A stretch of 64,000 bases of DNA from Neelides folsomi (lineage: Eukaryota; Arthropoda; Collembola; Neelipleona; Neelidae): positions 310,001 to 374,000 of the forward strand of contig JAQGBZ010000004.1 in assembly GCA_034687125.1 (NCBI GenBank), written 5' to 3'. Both the position numbers and the translations under genes were made by a program. The stretch's first letter is position 1. Each line of letters opens with the position of its first letter. A model generated the notes under the pieces. The model was not told where the DNA came from. It was given only the letters and a program-made list of their open reading frames with translations, and made no database searches. This document shows positions 1 to 13,295 of the stretch, in pieces.

Positions 1-3000
1 GGTAATTAAACCAGAAAAGGGTTCCACTCCGACAAACAAAGGCTTCAATGTAAAAGTATTAAAAAGGAAGTTATATCTGTAGTAGTGAAGCTACTTAAAA
101 AATAATTCCATTCTTAGAGTTAGTCTATAGTCGATACATATTTATATTTACTTGTAAAGACTTGTAACACTCCTGTTTTTATTTAAATGTTTATCTTATT
201 CCAAACCATATAAAGGTATTGAAAATATTAAATGGAAACAGTCGGTTATAAAACTAAAAGGGGAATAAAATTTGAAAATATTCTAGATAGGGAAGAGTGT
301 AAAGATGAGGGATCTAATCTTGAGCCTAAAAAGGCTCTTTCTTCCTTTCAAGCCCGGTGTCCGACAGAGCTCCCTCGATCTTCCTTCACTCTTTCATCAA
401 TTTCTCGAAGGGGATGAATAAAGGCACATGAGGCGTCGAGACGGGAAAGGAAGCTGAAGCGAGAGATAAGAAACACCAAAGGGAAGCTCCACTTTGACGT
501 TTCAGGGAGTAAAGGTTACATTTGTATGTGAAACTAATATCCAAGGCGGAAGACGAGATGGAACAGTGTAGATTTACGAATCGACCGGAGAGCTCCAGAT
601 GAAATTGAAGAATAAGAAAATGCATGTATTGTAAAGGAAATGAGAGTAACTTACTTTAAATGCCTTTTCCATTCACCGATGTGAAGTCTCATCACATGCT
701 GGTTGTATAACCATAGGTAAGAATATTCCTAGGATAGGATTACTTATGATAGGATAGGTACATATAGGTTAGGATTTGACTCGGAGATAAAATCGCCGTG
801 GGCATCGGAGACGACGAGGGCCGGAGCCAGCTGAGAGACTCATCTTCACTTCACTCTTTTACATCTTCGAGCTCCTTAATAAGGAGTTGGATAATAGGTG
901 AGGTAGCCAAGCCCTTTGCTCTCTTTACGTGCCCGAATGTGAAGATTTTCATTTCAGATTCCCTGCCACTTACAAGGGAATTCTCTTTGGTGTGCCTGAC
1001 GGTGGTTGCCCCAACATTTGAACCTCCAGGCTCCTCGTATCTCTCTATTTAAAAACTGTTGATCTTGGCCCTTAAGGTCCACCTTACTGGACCTTTTTGG
1101 GTGGCTGACAGGTTAAACAAGGGGTTTGATTGTAAGTGTAATAATGAAGGGGCTAAAGATGAAAAATAATAGATTGGAAGAAAGTGAACTCGAGGCGGAA
1201 TGAGTTGTTCTGCTGCTGAATCTTTCTCATTTTAATGCCTATGCTTCAGTATGCTCTTTGTATGTAACCTCAGATATGTTCCGTGTAACTTCAGTATACT
1301 GTAGTAATAAGGAAGGAAGGAGCCGACGTTTTTTAAAAGCCTTTTGGTGATAAGGTCAAATGTGACACAAGAGAGGAGAAATGAGAAGTCATTGAAAACA
1401 AGGGAGGTTTTATCAAATTTTAATTTTTCAAGTGTCACTGGCTTGAGGGGACCATTGAACAGAACGGGCTCACCCATGATTTATTTTATTGGGCTTTTTG
1501 ATTTACGCCCTTTTCTCTTATATTGTAAGAACCACCATAAGAGCAGGTTCGGTGGTCGACGATTCCTTCAACATCGGCTGGTATAGGTTCAAAACGGCGG
1601 CACGAAGACCATGCATTTCAAATCGCATGATACCAACGAAGAGTTCTTGGATTGAAGAGAGAAAGAAATCTTGGGTTGAGATCTTTTTCTTTCGGTAATG
1701 TAATGTGTTACACTTCTTTTCTTCTCGGCCCATTCGACTGCTCTTTGGTGAGGGCCATTAGGAAGAAGACGGAGACGAGTCGAGTTGGTTTCTTTACAGG
1801 AGCTGTTCCTATTAAGAATTCAATGGATAACTTTAAACATTTAATTGGTCTCCTTGTCCGGCACTTTTTCTTCAATCTCACTTCAAAGACCTTTTGCCCC
1901 ACTATCCGATTTTATATACCAATTTTATATACATTCCCCCAACCCACCTCGTTCCTTACATTAAGAACTTTGAGAGTTTCGAGAATCCCCTGATTTAATT
2001 TCTTGTCATGAGAGCGGAGGGTAAATAAATAATTCACCGTCGAGAATTGTACAAAGAACGAGGCAATTAAGGCTCATTACTTCTATTACAACCAACCAAG
2101 GGGTTTAATAGTATACACATCGCCATTTATCATTTAAGTTTATTAATGGAGGACCATGTTATCTGCATTATTTATATTCTTTTAGCATGCCCATAGTAAA
2201 TAATTTTAATCCAATTATATCGTATCATTATTCATTAAGGATTGATATTATTTTGATAGCATTTAATTATAATAAATAATTGTGTGAACCACGACTTGTG
2301 AATGTTTACTGTCTAAATTTTTAATTTAGACAACAGTTGATGAATAGAATAGTTAAATATAAATAAATTTATGTAGCAGACATCCAGTCACATTTTCCTA
2401 ATAGAGCGACTGTTGAATATTAATTGGCAAGAGGAGAAACGATAATTACAGGACAGTTTATTTAAACTTATGTAATACCAACACGTCTCGGGTTCCTTTA
2501 CAATTCGTTGAATTAATCCACGTAGACATTTGAAGCAATAAATTTCCATAAAAACTTTTCAATTGTTCGATCCCTTCTTGCAGATATTAACTCTCATTTG
2601 ACTCTCGTACACTTTTAATTCAAGATATTCAAGAAGGAAATATGGAAGAAATATCCATTGTTGGGCTCGCCCTTGAGAAGAGGAACCGCAGAGAGAGACT
2701 TCATCCGAATGCAAAGAATGAAGAACCAATGTTTATTTATTTTTGTATAACTTACTTCAAGAGGACTTGGAAGGAAAAAACGAAGGGTTGAGAGGAGAGG
2801 ATGACAATGACATGTACATATGATTATGCATTATGACATGGAGAATGTTTGGGCCTAGAAGTGAAGTGAGGAGGTTCGGACGACCGAGTTCCGTCAGCAG
2901 TGGGGAATTGGGAACTTGAAAAGAACCTACATTCGTATCTATATAAATATGAGTATGAGTTTGTAATATTTATACTCCCATCTGAGTACATATCGCAACA

Positions 3001-4950
3001 TAGTGAAGATCGGAGTCAGAGAGGCTCATCATTTTGAAGGGGACAAAGTTAGCTCTTCAAAAGTCAGAACTCGTCCCGACTCATCTTGAGGATCGAAATG
3101 GGTTCTTAAGTAGTTCTCATCCTGAGGGTATTCGGCATTTCAGAATTTCATCCATCCGAAGATTATTACTTTTTTCCCAAACAAACAAATCAGACTTGTA
3201 TCGTGTCCACAATGCGGAAAAATCGATTTCACTCCTTCATTGTAAAACTCCTTTATTGTAAAAATTAAGGGACGTGGATTTTTTGTTAAATGGTTAAATG
3301 GTCAAGGATTGAAATGAAACCTTGTGGAAATATCATTCGTTTCATAATTATACAGTAAGTTAAGTAAGTTTTATGTATTTGTCCACGCAAAACCATTCAA
3401 ATATCCATAAACCACCGACCGGCCTTCTGCCCATTAACAGACTGAAGTGAAGTCAAACACAAAGTCCACTTTTTAAAATTCTCATCAGAGAGGAGGAAAA
3501 ACGACTTGGAATTGCTTCATAATTTACATCTAAACAAAGGGAAACAAATGAGAGAGAGATGAGTGTCTATAAACTTGAAGTTTAGGATTAAATAAGATGT
3601 CTATTGGGATTGACCAGAATGAGACAGGTTTTTGGAACTTGCGTTCTTATTAAACTTTGAAACAAGAACATAAATATTGAAATGAAGACCATATAGAAGA
3701 AAATAACACAGGTTTGGCTAATTCAATGACTCTTTTTGAGCTCAATTGAGACGAGAATTTGAAGGTATGAATTCATTAACGACCGCCAATCCACTACAAA
3801 TTGAGTTTTAAGAAGGATATTAAAGGGAATCGTAAATTCACAAGGGATCGTTCATGTGTTTGAGCACTTGCCTACGTGTATTTAACTTCAGTTGAGTGTG
3901 CAGGGTCTGTATGTGCAAAAAACCGTCTCCGAAAAGAGAAAATAAGAGGAGGGATTCGGGGACGATGGAGAGAGTTCTTATGTAATGCCAAGCAGCAGCC
4001 TCCCCCCTCCCGATCGCTCTTTCGCACCGGCCAAAATCCTTTCCTATTCCTCAGTCTCTTACTCGGTTCGAGTCAGACTACACGCGTTCGTCCCCTCGCT
4101 CCACAACGTCCAATCCATTCATTCAAGAACTGCACTTGATCTCTGATATTTAGTTCAGGATTTGATCCGAAATCAGATTATTAAATTCATCGCATCGGAA
4201 TCATCGGATAGTGAATCGATCTAAACAGTGGATTTTAAAGATACAGTTTTACACAATAATATAATTTTGTGTCCAATACAAAAAGGAAAATTAAAAAATT
4301 CTTTCCAAAGTTCGTCCAACAAAACTTATCCGTCAAATTGTTCAAACTATCAAAGTTTATTTCAGCATGAGCTAAGTTTTGGCTCAAAATTCCTAAAAGC
4401 AAAGTTGAATATCAACAATAAGTTTCCAAGTTTTGACAATTGAAAAGATCCAAGCCCTTTTATGAAAATACATTAACGATTGACCCAGGACTCTGGAAAT
4501 ATTAATATTTAATACATTTAATATTGAATTGACCCCATCTCCAACAAAGTGTGTTTTTGGTTCTAATAGCCCTCAAACGCCTAAATAAAAGATTCATTTC
4601 GAGTGGCGCCGAGTTTACATACCTTTGTGTTTCATTAAATAATAAATAAACGTTTTCATTAATTTAAGTGCTCAAGTTATAATAAACGACTGAGAAAGTT
4701 ACCGTGTTTAACTCCGCAAACTACAAATATTCTTTATTAATTGACCATTTGATTTTCCCGGAGCGAAAGTTCATTTAAAGTTGAAACAAACAAATCCCTT
4801 TTCAACGCAACATTTCCTCTTTACCAATTAATTCCTGTTTAGTGGAGTGGAAGGAAGCAGAGAGACTTTTTAATAAGTGAGGAGTTAACGGAAGGATTAG
4901 AAGACTATTCTTATAAAGATACCTTTCGGGTGAGTTGACATTAGCAATTT
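1..4950. other. Non-coding stretch, nothing gene-like
   Basis: A+T-rich sequence without a supportable exon. ORFs on both strands stay under about 115 codons and have no splice-site framing. Two patches are richer in CpG and G+C: about 800-1060 and 3900-4120. The second contains several CG dinucleotides close together and could be a regulatory element. Small structures seen are a 7-bp hairpin at 872-886, a 7-bp hairpin with 8-nt loop at 1074-1095 followed by a T run, and a 14-bp perfect palindrome at 4497-4510 made only of A and T. No transposon protein was recognised. Confidence 0.6.
2310..2332. repeat. Perfect 10-bp inverted repeat (hairpin)
   Basis: Left arm TGTCTAAATT at 2310-2319, loop TTT, right arm AATTTAGACA at 2323-2332. 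The arms are exactly complementary. No function is evident. Confidence 0.8.
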
Positions 4951-7900
4951 ATCAAAATATTCATCTCATTCTCTTCTCATATTGAAAAGGGTTTTCCGAA
5001 ATGGGTCATCACTTCCCTCATCATATATTAAATTCAATCTTATAAACAGAGGAAATTAAAATTAGATGGCTCGTTCTGAAGTGAAATAACTCTTCTTTTG
5101 TCCAACTACCTTCTGATGTCGTAAAGGTGTAGGAATATTCATATATACCATACACATATTAATATATTATTTGTAGAGAGAACATTGTCTTCACGGTCCC
5201 ATTATTCTCTTATGTGAATATGTCCTTCTGTTCCTCATTCCCTTTCTTCCTAGAAATTTAAGTCAGTCGGAATCTTGAAGAATTTCTTATATATTATTAA
5301 ATCCCCTTCCTTGGCATAAACATGCCGAGGCGAGATAGGACCAACTTATGTATGGTAAGATAAAAAATAAGTTGGGTCTGTGTGAGAAGAAGTTCAAAGC
5401 GTTAAACTGGTGGACAAGACTAATGCGTTTAAGTCCTTCTCGCGGTGGTCTCTGAGCGTCACAACCTCCCACTGTCTTTTCCTAACTTCTTAACTCCTCA
5501 ATGTATAGGATGAGAAATTTTTGATATCTTTTTATCCCTTCGGTTCCCATCCATAAGAAATAACAGAAATGGAAGATTCAAAAAGACAGAAAGACTGGAG
5601 GAACTTGGGAAGATGGAAATGGAAGTCAAAGGGGTCCTTTATTGTGAGATAGTGTTTGCCCTTATCCAATGGATATAAGTAACAGTATGTACTTCGTACA
5701 CTGAGGCTTTTAAAAATTTAAAAGGAAGGAGAGTTTGAGGGCGAGCATGAAGAATAAAGAAGAGGATGGCCACGGGGTGTTTGATGGCTCTTGGGTGGAT
5801 TGTAGATTCATTAAAAATTTATATCAAAGTTTCCACTTTCCTACCTCGAGACCATTAATCTGCATAGGAAATTCTCCGTGTAGATAGTTTTGAGTTTTGG
5901 CGAGGTTTTGGCTGACAAACCGGCGCCCGCCGTTGGAGCCATGTGCCTTATCGCCATTCTCTAAATTTTTCTCAACTTTGAAATGAAGGGAAAAAGTAAT
6001 ATCTAAAAGCTGGATGTAATAAGTAAAAAGGGGGTTGTGCATTGGTGGAAGGAATTTTGCGAAAAACTTTTCCTTGATGAGATTTGCTCCAGTTTGGGGA
6101 AAACGGAGGGCTTAAGTCAATTAATGGAACTTTTTTCCTTCAATGTGCATAAAGGAAGTAAGTACATCATACTTATTATTCGTCATTAGTCATGTCACCA
6201 GCCACCGGCTCATGGCCCGACATTATTAATAGACTCAAGAAAAATGAGGGAATTGGGGAGATGAAAAATGAAAGAAAACCAGAGGGAAAATGCCTTTAGA
6301 ATGGAAGTCAGAACTTGGAGGGATTTTATTCAAACACGTCAGGTTCTTCGAAGCTTTGCTTGAAAACTCCTTCTTACACATGGAGATTAAAATCCTCTTC
6401 CGTATTTTTAAAGGAAACTTCCAGGAGTTACGTAAAATATTGGAGCCTTAAATATTAAAAATTCTCTGACACTTTTTATATTACTTCTCTAGCATAACGA
6501 TCTTCTCAAGCTAAACCAATTCCCAAATCCAAAATATGCCCCAAAATATTTATTGCCTTATCGAGAGTTACGACGCTTCGCACACACATTCTTAATATAA
6601 GAACTGTTCCTTTCTGCAAATTGTTTTCCCAATTGATTCATCGTAGACTATTTTCTCTTAATGGCATCTCACCAATTTGAATGACTGAGAGAGTCAGTTA
6701 AGACAGAGGGACAAAGAGGAATGATAGAATTTTGTTTAGTGGATTTTTTCAATTTACGCCTTGGATGCAGAATTAGGAACATCTTTATAACATTGGTTTC
6801 CTAATGTAGCCATAAGTTATGTGAACATTCCTCCTTTGGCACTTTCGATAACATTGAGGGCGAGTGAATTGAATTGGAAAAGAGCCTTGAGATTGAAATG
6901 GGGCTGGGAAATGCACATTACAGGCCTTGTTGTATACATCGTAATAATATTGTATCGAGAAGATTCCAGGTTGCATGCATAAGAGCACTTTGTCTTCTCT
7001 CAAAATTCCAAACGTGTGTAGAGGCTCTTGCATTTTGTTTCGACTGTTCTTCGGTTCCCACTTCGCATTGTTCCTTTAACTTGCCATGGCTGGTTCCGAT
7101 GAGGATGACTCTTCTTCAACTACAAACTCTTTTTCAATCCTCATGTTAACGACCTCCAGATCCTTCCATTCCAATTCCTCATATCCTCATATGACCAAAC
7201 GTGATCTCAGAAACCTCAAAGTATCATTTCCAATATATGTAATATGCATTTATATTTATCCAGTTTTAATTTGCACAAATAAGAAAACAGTTAAAAAAGC
7301 CATTGGTGTTTGCCCAATGCTCAATTGCCTTTTTGTATGGTTGATCTTCGGAGTATAAAATTTTGAACTTCATTTATGCCTTTATTTTGCTCAACCGCTT
7401 GAAGTAGCCAAATAATGGTGAATAAGGGATCTTTGTTCAATCCCCATCTTTGGATCCGCATTCACTCCATTATTGTGATTTACGAGACTCATTCTGGGCC
7501 TTGGAATAGTGAAGAATAGGAAGAAGTAATCGGAATGTATTACCAAGTCTTGCGAGACTCTTTTGATCCTCATTTGTGGTTTGTCTTTTCATCCTTTTCT
7601 CAACTCAGGGGTTTTTCCTTATTTGAAGGCACGTTGGGAAGTCTAGGAAATTGGAAGAAAGGAGTACAGTACGGGATTGGAATTTTGTACTTGTAGAGCA
7701 TGTACAAACTTTGGTTCATTCGCGGAGAAGTTCTTTAGTGATGTTGCAATCTAGAGAGTAACGGTATGATTTATGAGCTTTTGTTTCTCTCTCCTTTCTC
7801 GTGAAAATACGAGATCGTACATATGAAATCGTCACATGTTGAACTGACTCTCCTTCATTTTGTCACTTTCTATTCCCTAATATATTGATTCGGAAACCGA

Positions 7901-10900
7901 CTTGACTTTCTATCAACTATCATGGCACTTTCATATTAAAGTAAGTATACCAATATTACAAACTTTACTCCAACTACCCTTACTTACATACACACTTTTA
8001 GTATAAGGATAGGTGTATGAGTAACATAAGAAGGAATGAAGGAGAAGATGCGTTACTACCATTTCCGAATTCCGAACCTTCCGTGTGGTTCCCTGGGCAT
8101 TGAAATTCCCGCAGGCTCGGGTTTCTTTATGAAACCAGCGACTGCCACCAGCTGTTCCCACTGCCCTCCGAACTTCGTTTTCCCTCCATTTCAAAATTGT
8201 AATGTGGAGCTCATATGGGCCCTTTAGGATATGTACACATAGGTTTGCATACATTACTATGTTAATGATTCTTATCGTTAGTTTGCCCACCAGAGTTCAT
8301 ATTACAAGGAAACAGCAGGGCTTTGGAAATCCTGGGAAAAAATCATTTCTTGGGGATTTGAAAAATGTTAAATTGTCAATTTGGCCATCACTAGTAAAGA
8401 TCTTCGATGGTTTTTAGAAAATTCCAAAGAAATGTAAAAAGCAATGATTTCTTCATTACTAGTCGAGAAACAAAAGAATTTCTAACAAATTAGTTTTTAG
8501 TTTCTCTTCGGTATCTCCACTGGACAGCATAGAAGTTCCAACTAATGATTCCGGGATTCTTTTGCAGCTTGAAGGGAAAAGGTTCGTTTGAACAATAATT
8601 CATAAAGTTTTAGTTGAGGGGTAAGAGCGAGTAATGGGAGGAGGGAAAATTATTCACTCCTGACGTTTAAATGAGGGCGAGTTTAAAACAAAATCCATAA
8701 GGCTCCTCGACAAAGTACGGACAAGATTTAAAGAGAAGATTTTATTTCCTCTCATCCTCCGTGTGTGTGTTTGACTCTCATAAGATTTGCTACACTCACT
8801 CCATTGGGTCGGCTGGGCGGGGAAGAACCCAACGGTTGAATATCATTACAACCAACAGTCTCCCATATGAGAAATGGCAAACTGAATCATGTCCAAGGAA
8901 AAGTGAGTCTCTTTTGCTCCCGACTCCCTTAGATAATATCCTTCTACATGGGATTTATGACATTCTCCTAAACTAGGAGGTGGCGGGAAGGAATGAAATA
9001 CTAACGTTCCTTGTCATCTTGGAGGAAGAGACTCGTACATTCAGTCCCATTGATCCATTTTCACCATATATAGAAGATATACCTAGTACATAAAGTATGG
9101 TACATATTACAATACTTAAAGATATTTGCCTTTAGTATATCAACTTTTTTATAACACATTCCTCAGAGGATTTCGCGCTACCCAATTTTATCTCAAGTCA
9201 ACAGAATATAAAATAGTGATAGTTTAATGATCCATATAGACCTTTATAAATACTGATATCTCAGTATCACAACTTTGTCTTCTTAGTCATTTAGGTAATA
9301 TGGTAAAACTTAAAAACGTAATTATAATAGCTTTTTTGATATATCAGTATTTCTAATGGAGAATCCAAGAGGATTTTTTACTCTAGAAATTAAATTAGTT
9401 TTTTTAACATAACGCCAGTAGTATATCTTTCCCTTTCCCATGAAAAGTTTGGAACTTTCGCGTTGAAGTCATTGGATCCAAAGGAATGAAAAAAATCGGG
9501 GAATTAAAATGTGAAGAAAGGGAAGAGTTTTTGTAATAGGGTTTTTAAGGATCTTATGGTTCTAGATGGAATATATTGCCTAGTATTTCTTTCAACATCT
9601 CCCTCCTATTTGGTTCTATACCCCTTGGAGGAACATGGTAAAAACACATAAACACATAGATCTCATAAAGTCCCTGGGAGATGAAACTTGAGAAGGAGAT
9701 CGGATCATTTCAATCTGGCTCAAGCTTCCTTGAAAATGTTGAAGAGAGGGAAAAGTGGTAGTCGATAAGGTCGTTCTTTTATTCTTAGAACGAAGCTTCC
9801 TACACATGAAAGGAAAATAAGATGAATTTCCAACTCACCTTACTTTCTTGTCGTCTCCCCTCTCAATTTTAAACTTGTGCCGAAGCGTTTAAAATAAACT
9901 TGTGAAATATGACCTCCCATCTCTCTTTTGAATCTTAAAAATAAATAAAAATTCTCATCTCAGGGGCACCTAAGGCAAAGGATTAAGATATATATTTACA
10001 GATACAGATTATATTATTTGAACTGTATACCTACTCTATATACAGTATGTACCAATATTATTCTCAACTAGGTATTCATTTTCAATGGCACAAAGGATAA
10101 TGGATTGGAATTGTTGGGGATAATACCTCGGGTGTATTTTATACACTTTTGTATATCTGTTACCTGCAGAAAGTGGTAGTTAGGAAGGTGAGACGTAAAA
10201 GATAGAGATTATGATACTTTGTAAAGGATTCAATTGTTATTCTTCGATTGGATTAGCCAGGGGGAAATTCTTTATTGGTCTCTTATTCAAACATGATTTG
10301 ATGACTAAATACTCTTCAATTGTGCGCCCATATTTACTATAAGTATTACAGGTATTAATAGGTATACAAGTAGGGTTGAATAGTTAGGATAAATATAATT
10401 ACTATACATATCATAACTCTTCTTTCTGCTCCAAGTTGGGGTTGTTTGTCCAAATATGGAAGGACCTTTCCTGTCAAATCGAATCTTGAATGTGGTTTTC
10501 GGGCATTTCGCAAAAGGGTCAAAAACGTGTCCGACAGTCTCCGAACCTTCCTTACGCCATATCAATCATTGTTGTAGTAGAAGGTTCCTTTCCCATTCCC
10601 CATTATTTACCCTCCTGCTACATCATTCATGCTCATGTTCACATAGTAGATTGGCAAGAGGGATAAATACATAATTTCCTATTACCTGAAGCTTTATTCC
10701 TTGGGTCATAATAATGGAGTTGCATTCAATTGAGAGGGAACACAAATGCATGTTACTTCGCGATTAATTAAATGAGTCTGTATGATTGAGGTTATGTTAA
10801 CGTAGTTAAGTACATGGTTGTCCGACAAGGTCTTGTCACTTTCAAACGTGATCAATGCTCTATTTTTGGGACCATTGCTCTGGGGTTCTGGGCTACGAGA

Positions 10901-13260
10901 GTCAGGTTTTCCCATTGTCCTCTTTTAACTCTGGTGGTGTCCACCGTTGGCGATATAATCATATTACTATCATTACATACATAAATATTATATGTATTTA
11001 ATATGCATTGTGTAGGTTTAAAAATCACATCAAGGTATTTTCTTCTCCTCCTGTGCCGACCATCATTTATTACACATCATTCCTTGGTCACAAATCCCTG
11101 TTCCTGAGTTTGATTAAAGCAGTTAGGAGAGATCTGGTCCGATCATTCATTTTTCACATCAAGAGAACAGAACTGACAGTCCGCTCCAGATCCTGCAGAT
11201 ATCAATATAGGATTTTAACCATTAGAAATAAAATGAGACATGAAAATGAATGAAAGTACAAGTGGAAGGAATGAGCGGCTCGTTCAATCAAAACCTTCTG
11301 TACTTTTACATGCTTCTTACTTCCAATGGACCAAAATTCCAAATTGAATGTGGCGGCAAGGTGAGTTCGAGCAACTGGGCAAATAGCGGAAAACTTACCT
11401 TTATTTCCCTACATGAAAGGCCCACAAGTAAGGATTTGGAGCCTGAGCCATATTGTTATTTCCTTTGAGTTTAATAAGGCAGAAAATGAGGCACAGTTAA
11501 AGAATTATCATTTTAGTTCCAACGGGCGGATCCGAAAATCTCATCTTGACCAAAGGGGGATTGGGAGAGCTAAGCCGGAGGTCGGCAATTTTGAACAATG
11601 ACTGTCAACTGTTTTTAACATCCCTTTTATCCCATTTACTCAAATGCATTCATTACGCTCGATAATGGCATATGGCATGAAAGTGGAAATAGAACTGGGT
11701 CTTTCTAAAAGGGAACCTTGGATATTCAATGAAGGGTCTCCTACCTTCGAAGGCGAGAAGAAAAGGGCTCTCTCCTTAGCAGAATAAAGGAGCGAGATGA
11801 AATCACCACCTCGGCCACAGGTCTCCATTTCCATGATGCCATAGTCAAAACATTCCTCTAATATTCATATTCATATCCATCCATTCAGACCCGACACACA
11901 TCCGCGTCTCTCAAAACAACCCATAACAAAATGATGAAACAGAATCTTTTCTCTCCAAGGAGAGACCATATGGCATATGTGGGCTCGAAGGGCCAATCTC
12001 ACTCCTCATTCTCTCCTTAAGCTCTCATGAAGAAAGAAAGGCTCCTGAAGGTGAGACGAAAGGAAGGAGAGACAAAAAGGAGAAAGAGGCCGACATTGGA
12101 TAACATAATGAGGATATTATCCGTCATAACAGCCAAACCATTGAGAGGCCCAGGCTACAAATAACACTGAACAGAAAGGATAAAATCCTCATTAAATACT
12201 TATCCCAAACTCTCACACATCCCCCTTGCTCAATTTATCTCTATAAACAAGTTCGAATTCCGAGATGGTTTATGATTCAACCTTTCTCACAGATCCAACT
12301 TTGACTCTTTGTTAAAATTTCATGAGTGCAATTACTTATATTATTATATGTGGCCTTTTATATCTATCGGTTGAAAAGTTTTGGTAAGGGACGAGTTTTT
12401 AAATAACATGAGAGAAAATTTTATTTTATTACTCTTTTCTTAAATCTTGTGGTTCTTCTACTTTTCATCTTTGCGTTTGTTTATTATAAATTAAAGGGTG
12501 ATTTATCTGTAAATAAAAATGAATAATGAAATTAATGTTGAGGGTCTTGACTGCTGAGTAACCTTTGGGATCACAAGCTCCATCAAAATGAATTTTATAG
12601 GCCACCCCGCCGTCAAGGAGCTGAGGAAAAGAAACCAAGTGTATTAGAATACAGTTGAAGTTCATAAGAAAAATATGTACAGTAGTTTTCCTACCATCAT
12701 TTTTTACCATAGGAAGCAGCGGCTTTACATCCAACACGCACGCATCTAATATGTTTTTATATATCTTACATATATTTATGTAGATATAGTAGGGGCTTAA
12801 AGTGTTATAAATGTATGAGATTTTTTTTCTTGGAGAGATTCAAAAATTTAAAGGCTATATAGGGACGTAAAAATTTTGGCTGGAGGCGAAGGGTGATTTG
12901 AAAAGGAATCTCAGCTCCCTTTATATTGTTGGATTTTGTAGTTCATCCGTGGTGGTGATGTGGCCGATGTTTGAAGCTCCAAAGCTTCTTCTGGTCGAAT
13001 GAAGGAGAGTTGGCTGGAAGAGATCCGCATGTGATCTAAAAAGAACAGACCTAAGTAAGGTGATGTTAAGGGCCCTCAGTTCTCTATGTACTATTTTGGA
13101 AAAGAAGCCGAGAGGAAGAAGTCTGCCTTCATTGTCCTCCTTTCCCTCTTTTATATTATTGTAATGGAGTGAATCGTAGAGTCGGACGCTTTGTCCAATA
13201 TTTCTGCCCTCCTTCCAACTTCCTCCTCGAGCTGACACATTCCTATACATTCCTATGTAA
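4951..13260. other. Non-coding stretch, nothing gene-like
   Basis: A+T-rich sequence with alternating purine-rich and pyrimidine-rich runs, which produce many short spurious ORFs. A minus-strand donor-like AAAG|GTAAGT (read as acttac on the + strand, near 11396) has no good acceptor upstream, and the frame through it stops. Small inverted repeats occur at 9250-9267 and 10023-10045 (7-bp arms each). The segment 12327-12348 has a near copy at 17143-17164. No coding homology was recognised. Confidence 0.55.
12327..12348 (+). repeat. Dispersed 22-nt near-repeat, copy 1
   Basis: This 22-nt segment begins TGCAATTA and ends TATTATTATA. It matches 17143-17164 with one difference, C against T at the ninth base. 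Flanking sequence is not clearly alike, so it may be chance or the eroded core of an old dispersed repeat. Confidence 0.4.
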
Positions 13261-13270
13261 GTATATGTGC

Positions 13271-13295
13271 TTGACTCCCCCCGGTGGGGAGTCAA
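13271..13295. repeat. G+C-rich perfect 10-bp hairpin
   Basis: Left arm TTGACTCCCC at 13271-13280, loop CCGGT, right arm GGGGAGTCAA at 13286-13295. Each arm has six G/C pairs, so the hairpin should be far more stable than its A+T-rich surroundings. It lies at the TTG-started end of a minus-strand ORF that I regard as spurious. It could be a structured RNA element or the relic of an inverted-repeat element. Confidence 0.85.

Noticed and set aside
4060-4080. GGTTCGAGTC, a B-box-like match
   Set aside because: The flanking bases do not form a T-stem and no A box or acceptor stem is present, so it is not a tRNA gene.
11397-11470. Minus-strand AAAG|GTAAGT donor with a short ATG-started frame
   Set aside because: The frame stops two bases before the donor, and the upstream acceptor candidate has a poor pyrimidine tract.
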